A DNA stretch of 64,000 nt from Coccinella septempunctata (GCF_907165205.1 NC_058195.1:18290001-18354000); one strand, 5' to 3'; positions 1 through 11,240 are shown, numbered from the stretch's first letter. The notes: generated by a model not told the origin, from the sequence alone. Program-made: numbers and translations.

Positions 1-653
1 ATTGCACGTTCGATAAAATTCTGAAGTTTTCTCAATAGGTTTATCAGATTCCGAACAGAACATATTGGAAGATTTTGATGAAATCTTTCTCCTATTTTTT
101 AGGGATATTGACGTGAAACCATCAAATCCGTAGTAACCAAGGAGATAAAGAATTTCAGAACGCTTAACGACCGCTTATGGAGAGTACCCTCCAAGAATGA
201 TCACTCAAACATTGCTTTATTGGCTTAATTGGAAGTATCCCATAATATTATTTTCAAATTTGAATATCATGGAAATAAAATGCGGATTCCCATTCAAAAA
301 TAACGTCAGATCAATAAAAATGAAGACCATGTCAATTGTCATTATATTGTCAGAATTGAAATGTTAATAGTTTTATTTCGATGCTTATATAAGTCAGTTA
401 TGAGTTATGATATTCAATTCTACTATTAAATGGAAGAATTATTCGTCGTTGTATAAATATTCAATAGATAATATTCCTTCCGTGAAACTCTCAGTTCAGT
501 GATCAACGAAAATTCATGCTGTTGGCAACAGTGCAATACACAAAACAACGCCAGAATTTGCTAGAAGCAAAGAGGAAACTTTGCTAGAAGAAAGGCAGAA
601 AAGTTCAATTTCGCATTACGGAGGGTGGAAATTTCCTTTCAGAAGAAGCAAAT
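1..653. other. Upstream flank of GID4; no gene recognised
   Basis: AT-rich sequence with no recognisable coding exon. It should contain the promoter and 5' untranslated region of GID4, whose start codon is at 654. The last ~110 bases before that codon are purine-rich and lack AT runs, as expected of a leader. No TATA box or initiator was identified with confidence. Confidence 0.4.
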
Positions 654-1731
654 ATGCCGGTAAGGGTGGATAGTGTGCCTCCCCCACCGGCCAATTCAAA
701 ACAGCCGGGAATTGCGAAAACTTTACTGTATAATGGCTCAAAATTCCAAGGGTTCCAAAAGTCCAAAGGCAGTTCCTATGAAGTCGAAGTGGTTTTGCAG
801 GTTAGTTTCCTCAAAAGAGCAACTTCATCATTTTCAATATTTTCTATTGCATAATTAAAGATTTATTTTGACCTATAAACATCGAAATCTATCTAGAAGT
901 GCTAGGTTAGATTTTACTTCAAGTGTGTCCCACTTTCACTTGTTGAATGAAAGCTTTTGATCAGAGACAAGTCTCTGCTTTTGATGTTCTGGTTGTTCTG
1001 ATGAATTTTCATGCATTCCCAATTTGATGACTTCAACTAGAATATACTAAGGATCGTCCATATTTTGTGACCCTAAAGATGTCATGCATTTAACATATGC
1101 TTGTAAAGTTCACTTCTATTTACAGCATGTTGATGAGGAAAATTCTTATCTCTGTGGATACCTACAAATAAATGGGCTTACAGATGAATACCCTACATTG
1201 ACAACATTTTTCGATGGAGAAATTATAAGTAAAAAATATCCATTTTTAACTAGAAAATGGGATGCAGATGAAGATGTTGACAAGAAACATTGGGTACGAT
1301 TGTGAGAAAATAATCTTTAGGTATATTCACTGAGATCCTCCTTTTTCAGAGTAAATTTTCTTCCTTTGCCCAATTCTCAAAAACTTTCAACTCTGATACG
1401 TTTGATTATAAAGCTTTGGCAGATACAGATTTTGTATTCATGAGGTGGAAGGAACATTTCCTGGTACCAGACCACACCATTAAAGACATCAGCGGTGCTT
1501 CCTTTGCTGGATTTTACTACATTTGTTTCCAAAAATCCACTGCTACAATTGAAGGTTATTATTACCATAGGAGTTCTGAGTGGTAAGTTTGCTAGCTGTG
1601 CTTTACTTTTGTGCAAATGATTGATTTGTATGCTAGTTTTCAATTTATTTCTAATGTAAAATTTCAGGTATCAATCCTTGAACTTAACACATGTGCCTGA
1701 AAACAGTATACAAATCTATGAATTCAGGTGA
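654..1731 (+). CDS. GID4: GID4, substrate receptor of the CTLH/GID E3 ubiquitin ligase
   Basis: Four exons, 654-800, 1126-1293, 1350-1582 and 1668-1731, join in frame at GT-AG junctions to give 203 residues. The protein follows the conserved core of animal GID4 throughout: SLLYSGSKF-like N-terminus (here LLYNGSKFQG), YLCGYL, EYPTLTTFFDGEIISKK, RKWDADEDVDKKHW, VFMRWKE, VPDHTIKDISGASFAGFYYI, GYYYHRSSEWYQSL, and the end IYEFR. In the known family this is an eight-stranded beta-barrel that binds N-terminal proline degrons and delivers substrates to the RMND5A/MAEA RING pair; it acts in cytosol and nucleus. The long low-complexity N-terminal extension of human GID4 is absent; the start chosen is the MPVR that aligns with the second human methionine. 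The exon 3/4 junction splits a Trp codon. All introns are below 330 bp. Very secure call. Confidence 0.97.
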
Positions 1732-2858
1732 ATCATCTCTGAATTTTCACCTTCCAGAAGTAACAGACAGCAAATTTTGCAAGGTATTTTAGGTGTTCTA
1801 CGATTTTACTTGATATTTCTTTTTACCCTGTTATCACTGCTATCTACGTTAGAATAGTAAGAGTTGGAAATCAATTAAGGGTCATAACAAAAACTGACAG
1901 CAGTGAATAATTTTGACATTGCTTAAAACCTGTCAAATAATTGTGATGAGATTCAAAATTGATTCAGCGACTTTCCAAATTCCAATCGATCAGGTTGAGT
2001 TGTTACCATTTCCAATTAATTGCCTGAATTTGAACTATGTGAAAATATTTCTTATTTACAATTTCTTGAGAATTTTCTGTTACATAATCCAAAATTTTAA
2101 ATTGAGTTGTAGAAGTTCTTTCATGTTGATTTTAATGGCTTTTCTTGAAAAGTTAAACCATTGTTTCTTAATTTTATTGACGATTGTTATTGTTAGTGGA
2201 ATTTATTTCAAAAGTTGATAAGGGTTTGAAAGTGAAGATTTGGAAAAGATTTAAGAATAATGTTCTTGGTTGTGATATGTCAAGTAAAAAAATTTTTAGC
2301 TTCAGATATATAACCCTCTACAATTGTAAATTCACCCATTTAACGACTATTTCTAGCTCAGTATTAATCATATCAAAAAAAAACAGTGAGTCTTTCTTTA
2401 AACATTTAGAGGCAGATTTTTATTTTTGCATGCTTTATTTTTCCCCATCAATTATTGTATATATTTATATATCCGTAATGTACTCTGACTATTATGTATA
2501 CAATCTGTCTGGTTTACATTTATCATCATTCTATACATTGACAAATTTTATTTGGATTCAACTTTTTTCAAATGGAATTTCTTTCACACTTGAAATTTTA
2601 GTCGATCATTACTTGAAGTGGTTATTATTTTCTTTGTCCAGTGCATATAATCATTATGTATATTGTGTACAAACTGCATATATTTTTTTTGAATTGTTTT
2701 CAATTCTGACTTTGGTTGAAATAAATTATTTTTCCTAATATAATTTCTTTGGTGAAATGGACTGTAGAACACAGCACGGAACAATAAATTGTTCGATGAT
2801 TCTTACGTTTTCTGCTAATAGAATATTCGTTGATCATATGTCAAAAGAATATTCATAT
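1732..2858 (+). other. GID4 3' flank, AT-rich, no further exon seen
   Basis: Strongly T-rich sequence downstream of the GID4 stop. Long open frames here come from low GC and match nothing. Candidate polyadenylation signals AATAAA occur at about 2720 and 2783, so the GID4 3' untranslated region may reach this far. Confidence 0.4.
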
Positions 2859-2977
2859 GGTTGCGTTCACAAACATACTCAGAGCAAGCTCTGATTGCCC
2901 GAAGCGTTTAGTTCCTCAGAGTATGCTCTCTGAGCATGACCATACTCTACTCTCGGAGTAAGTTTATGAACACACCC
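2859..2977. mobile_element. Short inverted-repeat element (MITE), family 1 copy A
   Basis: About 119 bp with imperfect terminal inverted repeats: GGTTGCGTTCACAAACAT at the left, and the reverse complement GGGTGTGTTCATAAACTT at the right. A second copy of the same family lies at 50195-50343 in a prophenoloxidase intron. The interior (CTCAGAGTATGCTCTCTGAG region) can itself fold. No coding capacity. Confidence 0.75.
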
Positions 2978-3567
2978 TCTATGTGGGCAGTGGGCAGAAA
3001 ATATAACACGATTTTCAAAAGTCACTTTTATTCAGTGGTACTGAAAAAATACAGCTCGAAATAATAATTTACAAAATACCACAAAGATAATTTATCTTAG
3101 TTAATTAGTGTATCAAGCAGTGAAAATATCAAACTCCTTGGTGTAAAATATATACATGATCTTGTGTTATTGCTGAATATGTTACAGAAAATAATATAAT
3201 TAGATGCTTATGATTGAAATAAATACTGACTAAGCATTGTAAAAAAATTGATAAAATGCTCTGATAATAATTTACATGATTTATTTACAAGAGAACGAGG
3301 ACGGTCAAAACTGCCATGGAAAAAAAAATTCTTAAGTTCAGTTCTAAGTTACTGTTTCAGAGGACGGTAGCCATGTCAAATGATGGAAACAAACGTACAG
3401 AATAACAACATTTAACATCGAATATTTTACCGTCCAACAAATTAAGATACAGTCAGATTCACATATAATTTTTCTTAATTCTACGCAAAATCCTTGGTTT
3501 ACATTTTAGGACGAAATGTCCCACACGTATCACACTTTTTCAATTTTAACAGAAATTTTTAGGGACA
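2978..3567. other. RAB40 3' flank
   Basis: AT-rich non-coding sequence lying downstream of the minus-strand RAB40 stop codon. It presumably holds that gene's 3' untranslated region. I see no coding exon or repeat structure in it. Confidence 0.4.
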
Positions 3568-4666
3568 TCAAGATATTGTACAAGAGTTCCGTGGCACACA
3601 ACTAGTTCTGCTTGCATCTGAACCTGGTGACGTAGGTGTACTGACATACTTAAATTTTTTGTTGTTGCCCTTTCGAGTGCTATGGGTGTACTTGAGTTGG
3701 GTTGAGATATTTGTCAAAGCGTATGATTTAAGATGGGACTTGACACATGTTGGTAAAGGCAACTGCTCGATGCTGTAGACGGTTGTTCGGGCTACGATAG
3801 CACGGCAACAGAGTTCCTGTAGGCTGAGTACTGAAAAAAAACATTAAGATAAAAACCTGTTGATTTATTTTATCCAGTAGTTAAGAGCTAGGAATTCATT
3901 TCAATAAAAAGGAAAAACTTTGTGGGAAGGTACAAAAAATATAGTATAACTCACCTTTATTAGACCTCCATAACCTCTCCATTCCATTCCTCTGCAGAGC
4001 CATCCTAGATAACTCACAGAAGCTTTCATGAATGTTGAAATTACAAAGAGGAGAAACTTCAAAAAAGGCCATACTGTGTTTGTTTGCATAAATTTGGGCA
4101 TCTCTTTCACCTACTTTTCTTTTGAAGGCCAAATGCAATCGATTACCCACTAAAACTTTGGGCACTCCTGGTGCATGCTTGAATTTAAGAATGATTATTC
4201 AATCCAACATTGTTTGAATTGTGGTACTTACTTCATCCACTTCTTTGAGCCATCGATCAAGACCGTCAAAAGACCACCGATTTGTTATGTCATACACTAA
4301 TAAAACGCCTTGAGCTCCTCTTGAATACGATCGAATGATTGTACAAAATCGCCCCTGTCCTGAAGTATCCCAGAGTTGTAATTTAACTCTTTTACCATCG
4401 AGCAGTATCGTTGTGGTTTTATAAGCTATAAAAAGAATAATATAGTGTCCCCTAAGCTGACATTTGAAACAATAAGATCCTTATGAATAGATAATAAAAT
4501 GGTACATACACCTACCACTGTGGCCACAAAATGGAGACTCTGAAGACCCATCATCAAGCTCTGATAGAATCTCCTGTTTTCCAACATCAGAATCGCCAAC
4601 AAGCAGAAACTTCAACAAATAATCGTACTGTTTTTGAGGGGGCCTACCCGATGTGTCCTCAGCCAT
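3568..4666 (-). CDS. RAB40: RAB40, SOCS-box Rab-family GTPase
   Basis: Four exons on the minus strand, 4516-4666, 4232-4425, 3955-4177 and 3568-3830, join in frame to 276 residues, the usual length of Rab40 (about 278-281). The G domain starts KQYDYLLKFLLVGDSDVGK (P-loop GDSDVGK, residues 24-30, followed by Gln rather than Ser/Thr as in other Rab40 proteins); then YKTTTILLDGKRV (switch I), LWDTSGQGRF (switch II), LLVYDITNRWSFDG and VLVGNRLHLAFKR. The C-terminal part has the SOCS box (LSLQELCCRAIV ... LPLPTCVKSHLKSY) and ends in CTIS, a CaaX-type prenylation tail. In known relatives the SOCS box recruits a Cullin5-Elongin B/C ligase to membranes. Splice phases are 1, 0 and 1. Secure. Confidence 0.96.
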
Positions 4667-5809
4667 AATAGAGGTATCAAGTCAATTTTAACCATAATAA
4701 ACAGATGATGATTCGTAGGATGTCGTGCACAATAGAATAGTTTCCGAAAAACTTTCCGCGATATCCAGTTTTTTCGTTATTGTTATTCCACTCGTTCTAC
4801 TTAAAAATGCAAATAACTTTCATAATTTTATTTTTATCTGACAAGGTCGTTTCGTTATGAAAATAGTAGTGTATTGTCACTATTACCAGAATGTACATAA
4901 ACAGTTTTTGGTTCTGCTTTCAAGGAAAAGTAATAGTTCAACTGAAACTGTGAGTATTATTTGAAAATATTCTCCTTTTTTGAATTCTCGATTTAAAATA
5001 AAGACTGACATAAACCACCTTCACTATACTGTCATTTGCATTCATTTCACTTGTCACTTTTGACATCTAGTACCAAAATCTTTTCCCAGTGTTCCCAACT
5101 GCTCAGTAATTTGGAGAAATGTTGGTTGGCTTTTGCCTATGGAGGGCATACTTTTGCCCAAAGCAAAGATTAATCTTTGCTATTGCCATAAGCTATAAAA
5201 TTTCAGGTCTCCTTTTATACTGGATGTAGATTGTTTGTCAGTTTAGATTAGAAGAGAATTTTTTTGTGATTATTCAAGTTCCGCTTCAAATACCACTAGA
5301 TTTTGAATGTCACATTCGAGTTAGAACATAACTCTATAATCTTTGGTTTGGATCTATGTCTGTGGTTACAACCATAGATGTATAATACTAATACTGGTAT
5401 TATAGGTCCATGGTTACAACGCCCGTAAACGAAAAAATCAGAAACTCCGGAAAAAATCAAAGACAACACAGAACACTAATATACTCTCTGGAAAAAATTG
5501 TTTCGCATCGTAATAACCATAGAGAATAGAGCAAGGGCCTCTGGTGAACACTTACAAGCAATTATTATTAGTTATACTGTTATACATAGTCTATATCCTT
5601 TTTTTTTTATTTAAAAAAATTCGCTTCAACCACTATAATATTTGCTCACAAGTAAAACGTTTTACGTCACTGAACTCTAAAAGAAAAACTTCTTTTTGAG
5701 TTCACTGTTTTACGTTGAAAAAGCGTTCGAATTACGGCTTACGTTCATTGTGAATGGGCACTTTTACAATTAAAACCAGCCTTGAATAATTGTCGTTTGT
5801 ATTGTGAAG
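4667..5809. other. RAB40 upstream region and intergenic sequence
   Basis: The first ~150 bp next to 4666 probably form the RAB40 5' leader and promoter (minus strand). The remainder shows small local hairpins (for example around 5355-5410 and 5675-5705) but no exon, known repeat or RNA gene that I can support. Confidence 0.35.
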
Positions 5810-6112
5810 ATGGACAAAAACACACTTCTTCTGAAAAACTTTATTGATAAAAGAACAAAATATACTTACCTACAAAGAACCTTACTGGACTCTACGATCC
5901 TAAAAAAATTAGAAACCCGGTTCATGAAATTACTCATGAATCATCGTGAACAGTTAAAGAAATATATTGCATTATCGCAGTATATTGAGATATTTGTGGC
6001 TCGTCCCTTTTTCGAAAATTTTCATTTCGTCCCCATTAAACTTTCTGTAGATTTGGGACAGAAACTTTTTGAGTCTCTATGTGAATCTATTTTATGGTAT
6101 GTTTTTTGTTAG
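5810..6112 (+). CDS. Short open reading frame, unrecognised, possibly a first exon
   Basis: From an ATG at 5810 the frame stays open for 100 codons to a stop at 6110-6112. A plausible splice donor (G|GTATG) occurs near 6096, after ...ESILW, so this may be a first coding exon of about 95 residues whose partner exons I cannot find. The protein is lysine- and leucine-rich with helical character (LKKLETRFMKLLMNHREQ, LKKYIALSQY) and no signal peptide or membrane segment. Base composition is more balanced than the flanking DNA, which favours coding, but no family is recognised and an intergenic chance ORF remains possible. The next 2.5 kb are repeats. Confidence 0.3.
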   Translation: MDKNTLLLKNFIDKRTKYTYLQRTLLDSTILKKLETRFMKLLMNHREQLKKYIALSQYIEIFVARPFFENFHFVPIKLSVDLGQKLFESLCESILWYVFC

Positions 6113-6554
6113 TATTCAGAATGCACAAAGCTCTGGAATTTCCTCAGAAAATTTTTCAATTCAATTCTTCATTCAATTTCAAAATTGAATTCGGCCATCA
6201 TAAAAAACCGTGATAGGATGTACAGTGTGGGCAAAATTCGATGGGATTGAATGGCAGCTCTGTAATCATAAGAGCTAGGGAAAAATGTATGGCACGTTTC
6301 CGACCTCGATTTTCAAAAGCTGAATAATGGACAAAATCGTATCTTGCAAACTTTTTTTGTTTGAAGTGAAAACTCATTTTTGGGCTATTTGAATTGTTAC
6401 CTCTATTTTGTAAAGCTTCAGTGTTATCGAAAAATGAATTCTTCTTCATGTAGGATACAGTGGCATAGTGGAAGATTTTTTTTAGTCCGCCACTTCAGTA
6501 TTGGTAACAATCATTTTTTTAAATAAAAACCCTATATAATTTTTAAATATTTCT

Positions 6555-6763
6555 AGGTCCTTTCATTTGCATAAAAAGTGTAGCACTTTTCTACACTCGA
6601 TTTTAGTATTCGTTTGCTGATTGAATTTACACCAGTGTAGAGGAGGTATAGTTTATCTACATCTCCTTTTGACTATGTGTAGATAAACTAAACTTCCTTT
6701 ACACTAGTGTAAATCAAGTCGAGTGTAGGAAAGTGCTACACTTTTATGCAAACGAAAGGACCT
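6555..6763. mobile_element. 209-bp hairpin MITE with TCT target duplication
   Basis: Terminal inverted repeats of about 46 bp start AGGTCCTTTCATTTGCATAA and end with the reverse complement; the inner part (TTTACACCAGTGTAGAGGAG / TAAACTTCCTTTACACTAGTG) extends the fold almost to the centre. Both sides are flanked by TCT (6552-6554, 6764-6766). A three-base duplication fits PIF/Harbinger-type mobilisation, but the family is unassigned. Confidence 0.75.
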
Positions 6764-6790
6764 TCTGTCTCATATTTATTGATTCAGAAT

Positions 6791-7654
6791 ATACCGGGAG
6801 GCTCACCCCAGACATTTCGAGGGAGTAAATGAAGATATTTTGAAAATCTTTTCTTGTGATGTGTAGGGTGTTCAAATGCACAATTTGAAATTATTGTCAT
6901 ACCTACATGGTGTTCGAAAACAAAGATATAGACCGAAGTCACACTTTTTTAAATGTAACACCCTGTATTTGACCTCAAAAATGAAATGGCAAGCTCAAAT
7001 TATGATGAGTTTCTTCAAATCACTTTATACCTTAGAAGCACCATTTACGAGGTGACGAAATATTGAAAATATTAAGTTTTTTTTAAATAGCAAATAATGA
7101 AACTAGTTACGCCAGCAGACAGAATTTTTTTCGAGTAGACAAGTTGGCTACTCCTACATATAAAAGAAAATTGAAACTCTGGAATATACAGAGTCATCAT
7201 GATTAATTCTCAAACATCAACTACAAACAATCGTCGAAAACTTTATTTCAAATGGCACACCCGGTATTTCTAATCTCGTTGAACGTAAAAATTAATTTCG
7301 AAACTATCTTCATAAAATTTTCCTATATCTAAACCTGATAGTTTCTGAGCAATTTTAGATCTTTAATTCAAAACTAGTAAATCATTTTCGCCATTATCTC
7401 GTAAATGGTCCTTCTAAGGTATAAAGTGATCTGAAGAAAATCATCATAATTTGAGCTTGCCATTTCATTTTTGAGGTCAAATACAGGGTGTTAAATTCAA
7501 AAAAGTGTAACTTTTATCTATATCTTTGTTTTCTTATACCCAGTATTGTATATGAAAATTGTGCTTCTCAACACATCACAAAAAAATATTTTCAAAATAT
7601 CTTTATTTACTCCCTCAAAATGAGCGCTGTGTCTGGGGTGGGCTACACGGTATA
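6791..7654. mobile_element. ~0.86-kb inverted-repeat element, TA-flanked
   Basis: The left arm (about 6791-7065) and the right arm (about 7386-7654) are reverse complements with scattered differences. Terminal text is TATACCGGGAGGCTCACCCC at the left and its relative TATACCGTGTAGCCCACCCC read from the right. Both arms contain ACCCTGTATTTGACCTCAAA and GAAATGGCAAGCTCAAATTA. Flanking TA dinucleotides suggest a Tc1/mariner-like non-autonomous element. No ORF. Confidence 0.7.
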
Positions 7655-7706
7655 ATAAACGTCGTGTCTCTAATTATTCTTCCGATAAAGAAAAACTCAA
7701 AAACTA

Positions 7707-8176
7707 GTTCGGTCAAGTTGGCAGGTCATTTTCATTGATAATGAACTATATTGTGTCAGGTTATTGAATGTCTCCACTCAGACTTTGCCTTGAGTGGATT
7801 GTCTTAGGTTTTTTATTCAGATATTAATATTGTAACAACCTTAAAGATTTCAAAGAACAAATCTCAGTATTAATATGAGACTTTGAAAATCACTCAGGAT
7901 ATTTAAAGATGAAAAATTTTCGAATATGGAATCACTTTCAGGAAATTTTGTAAACCTGAATTCAAATGAACAATATATTCCGAAATCTTTTCAACAAGTA
8001 GATAATCTCAATACTAGTACCACAGCCGTTTCACAACCATTAGTAATGAAAATTCTCTCGATTGTCTAATTTTCCGATCATCTTCTCCTATATACGTAAT
8101 GGGAGTGATCTTCGAAGTCTCTCATAATGTTCATTATCATATTATCAATGAAAATGGCCTGCCAACTTGACCGAAC
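7707..8176. mobile_element. 470-bp inverted-repeat element with TA duplication
   Basis: Termini GTTCGGTCAAGTTGGCAGG (left) and its reverse complement (right), with the repeat continuing through TCATTTTCATTGATAATG. It is flanked by TA at 7705-7706 and 8177-8178. Non-coding; Tc1/mariner-like by target site. Confidence 0.75.
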
Positions 8177-8575
8177 TAATTCTTGAGATTTTTTTATTGA
8201 AAGAACAAAGAGACAAAATGTGTATTATATATTCCGAATCAGAAGAAAATATTGGACTGGAATAGGTAAACATTACAAAAGGTTTATATTTGAAAAAATA
8301 CAAGTCACTATGTCACTGAAGTGGCAGACTGAAAACCTTAACTGCGCCTCTGCATTGTATACATGAAGAAGTGTCTATAGAATGCAACATTAGTTTTTCG
8401 ACAACCTGAAACTACGCAATAGAAGCAACAATTCCAAGTGCCAAAAAATGGGTTTTCACCTTAGCTTGAATACAAAAGAAGATGCGGTTATTATGCATCT
8501 TTCCCTAGCTCTTTCCCTAACAGAGCTGCCATTCAACCCCATCCAATTCTGCCGACCCTGTACATGTTGAGATTT

Positions 8576-9498
8576 TCTTTGCTGTTTAGAATAGGGTAAT
8601 CGAATCATTGCTTAATGTTGCTTATAACACAGAGGAACAAATTATCTTTTGCATAGAATTTTGCTCAGGAAGTTAATTTGTTTCAAATGTGTATTTATTC
8701 TTTAGTCCATAGTCATCGTCTTGATCGATGTAGGACGCAAGGGGAGAAAATTATAGCTGATATAGACGGTTCGCTCCACTTGATTAAGCCGCTGCCGTTA
8801 AAGAAACCAATCCAGTTGCATAATTAGGCCGTGTCAAGGTAATACTCTCGACTCTGGACCCATATCGCAAATTACCAAAAAATACCCGAGAAAATTGAGA
8901 TTTCTGACGTTTACCGAACGGAAATTTAAATAAATACACGTCTATTTGACGAAAGTGAGGTCATCTCAAACAGGAGTGGGTAGGTAGTACTGCTTCGAAT
9001 CATAGAACAAAGATTTAGAATAGAATATAGAAAGGTTAGAAGAAAGTTTTTGACCTCGATATTTATGCGATTCATTTCATTATGGTTTTTTGAGAAAATT
9101 GGGCCCAAAAAAGCAGATATGGCCTACTAGTCTTTAATACTTCCCGTTTTGCTCACGTACAATATCGACGTCCGCAGTTGAGTTCTGAACGGCTCGCAGC
9201 TATACAGAGTAAGCGCAGATGAACAGGAACAGATCCCTAAAATAGATTTTCGCTTGCTTCGCAGTTCGGGATCGTAGCGAGCTACACCTCAAGCGTGCAC
9301 ATAAACGCATGCTTTTGGTGGTCAAAGATCGATGAAATCAAAACATGCCGATTTGTCAAACCAATCTCGCAATAGGTTGTTTGCAAATCCCCCAATGGAG
9401 TTTTGGTTAGATATCGGACATTTCGTAAGAAAATATCTTTGTAGCTGCTTGTTCAAGCGGACTTATTGACATGAAAGTCGAATGATAGGTGAAGTGTC
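8576..9498. other. Intergenic, no feature recognised
   Basis: Ordinary AT-rich sequence to about 8700, then a mixed-composition stretch. I looked for tRNA, snRNA and exon signatures on both strands and found none that I would defend. Confidence 0.3.
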
Positions 9499-9861
9499 AT
9501 GGCGCAACCGTTTAAGGTTAGCTTTGTGCACCCTGAACACGTTTTTCGTCCAACGATCGCGCAGGAATTCCCCCGAAAAACGGCTCCCCGGGGCGGCAGG
9601 GCTGCGCTGCTAGTCTGCACGGGTGTTAAAACTGCTAACACTCGGCTCGGCTTTAACTCTGCGCCTCTGCCACCAACCACCAAACACCGCTCTCTGAACT
9701 GCGCCAAATCGCCAATAAACTGCATTTACTCAGCACAAACTGCACCATTCTCTGCGCCTGCTGTTTACAATAATTCAGTTAGTAAACTGGCGTATGCAAC
9801 AATCAAAATTAGATTCAAGTTGGTCATCTTAAAAGTTAGGAGGCTCAGGTTTCTGACCTGA
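9499..9861 (+). other. GC-rich island with open frames on both strands, coding status unknown
   Basis: About 9520-9770 is far richer in G+C and CpG than its surroundings. A 120-codon frame runs on the plus strand from an ATG at 9499, and a 90-codon frame on the minus strand overlaps it. Neither resembles a known protein; the plus product is rich in Ala, Pro, Arg and Thr without a domain pattern. A promoter-associated CpG-rich leader, an isolated exon, or imported sequence are all possible. No splice partner was found. Confidence 0.25.
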
Positions 9862-10545
9862 TCAACATTGAGGTTAAATCTTGACATGTGTTATGTGAAT
9901 TTTGGTTAAAAACTCTATTGCTCTCAAATTAACAGATAATCATGATAGAACTAATGTGTAAAACGAGAGTGTTCAAAGATCTCTATAAGCCATCATGTAA
10001 CAACACAAAACAAATTCTAAACAAATAAAAACACAAGTGTTCCAAGAAAAGAAAAAGATCAACAACTTGAGTCTCCCAAGATTCATAAACTTCACCGAGG
10101 TATAGGAACACTCGATTCCTAGTAATTCCTTTTTCACAATGATAGAACACAAATCAAAAGGATTATTTATGAAATCAAATAATTTACATGTTCACAATGA
10201 CAAATACTCATAGATTGAAGGGGGAAAATTAAATTAATAATGAAACGCTATAGGAAATTAATTCAATTCCCTGAAGAATAAGAAAATGTTTCAACTTTCT
10301 TCAAAAAATCAATACACAAATGAAACAAATTTCTCATTTACAAGTCTTAAGTTACAATTAAGATTCAAGTCGGTTAGATGATGTCAAAACTAGTAATAAT
10401 TTGGTACCACCGATAACTTGGGGTATTTAAAATCTAAATAATATACCTGATTTTAACAGCATTCAGCCATTAAAACGTCAGCGTCAAACTGAAAAAGAAA
10501 CAATGCTAGAATCTAGATACAACAGAAGTTAGTAAAATTACTCAC
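9862..10545 (-). other. SRSF2 3' untranslated region with introns after the stop codon
   Basis: Reading on the minus strand, the SRSF2 stop TAG is followed at once by GTGAGT, a strong 5' splice site (10540-10545). A pyrimidine-rich acceptor TTTCTTTTTCAG ends at 10489, a 42-nt exon (10447-10488) follows, and then another donor CAG|GTATAT. The SRSF2 transcript can therefore be spliced at least once beyond its stop. In other animals SRSF2 autoregulates through 3' untranslated splicing and nonsense-mediated decay. That mechanism here is inference; the splice signals are seen. Confidence 0.6.
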
Positions 10546-11150
10546 CTAAGACCTGGAACGTGACCTTGATCTACTAGCTGCTGGCTTCCTATCATTGTCT
10601 CTAGACCTCGATCGGGATCTTCCTCTTGAACTCTTGCTGTCTGACCTGGAGCGACTCCTACTAGCAGACCGACGTCCTCTGGACCTAGAACGACTTCTCC
10701 TTCCACGAGACCTGCAAATTAAATGAAAAATGAAAAATATACACAAATAATTAGCAAATTTTAAATACAAACCTCCTTCGTCCTCTAAATCTACGATGCG
10801 GGGAAGTAGGCCTTCCATATCTAGCCATTTGTACTCTGAGTTCCCTACCATCCAACATCCTTCCATCCATGGCGTCTAACGCATCTTCGGCGTCCCTTTT
10901 ATCGTAGAACCTAAGCCAAACATTGCGATTATATCCTAATACTTTGTGAATTGATAATTGAAAAATACCTTACGAAAGCGAATCCTCTACTTTCTCTGGT
11001 AAATCTATCCCTTGGGATGTATATATCGCCCACTTCACCACACCTTTCGAAAACTCTTCGTAAATCTTCAGGAGTTGTACGATATGTTAAATTGTCCACC
11101 TTGAGGGAAACCATGCCATCGATACGTGGCGGCGGCCTTCCGTAACTCAT
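10546..11150 (-). CDS. SRSF2: SRSF2 (SC35), serine/arginine-rich splicing factor
   Basis: Three coding exons on the minus strand, 10969-11150, 10773-10910 and 10546-10711, give 161 residues. The start MSYGRPPPRIDGMVSLKVDN is the diagnostic SRSF2 N-terminus. One RRM follows (RNP2 LKVDNL, RNP1 RGFAFVRF, then DKRDAEDALDAMDGRML and VQMARYGRP), and then an RS domain (SRGRRSRSRSRGRRSAS ... SRSRSRS). In known relatives it binds exonic enhancers and recruits U1 and U2 snRNPs in the nucleus. The RS tail is shorter than in human SRSF2 (221 residues). Both intron phases are 2. The gene is intact, but a 15-kb transposon complex begins 91 bp upstream of its ATG. Confidence 0.97.
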
Positions 11151-11240
11151 TTTTGGAGAATATTTCTTGCGTTTCAAAATAATGAACGGCTAAAATCACA
11201 AGAACGCGCCAACAAGAAAGTAGCGTAGCAGCAAAATGGC
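11151..11240 (-). promoter_or_regulatory. SRSF2 5' leader cut off from upstream DNA by a transposon
   Basis: Read on the minus strand this is the leader next to the SRSF2 ATG, with CCGCCATTTTGCTGCTACG, of a kind common at transcription starts of housekeeping genes. Beyond 11240 the original sequence is interrupted by the foldback element and resumes at 26557 on the other side. The transcription start is not determined. Confidence 0.45.

Larger units (their letters stand above)
6213..8575. mobile_element. Composite inverted-repeat region with outer arms facing each other
   Basis: Sequence at about 6213-6505 recurs as its reverse complement, diverged, at about 8310-8575. Shared landmarks are GGATGGGATTGAATGGCAGC-like text, AGAGCTAGGGAAA, and the inner border CCGCCACTTCAGT. 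Three further inverted-repeat elements, listed separately, lie between the arms. The two arms look like the ends of one old element (about 2.3 kb) or two copies inserted in opposite orientation. No transposase reading frame is visible. Confidence 0.6.

Noticed and set aside
2184..2738. 184-codon frame downstream of GID4
   Set aside because: AT-rich, dominated by Phe, Ile, Leu and Tyr, no conserved motif, no splice partners; typical of T-rich flanks.
8701..8850. Possible small structural RNA (snRNA or tRNA-like)
   Set aside because: Looked for tRNA A/B boxes and Sm-site context; no consistent cloverleaf or conserved box found.
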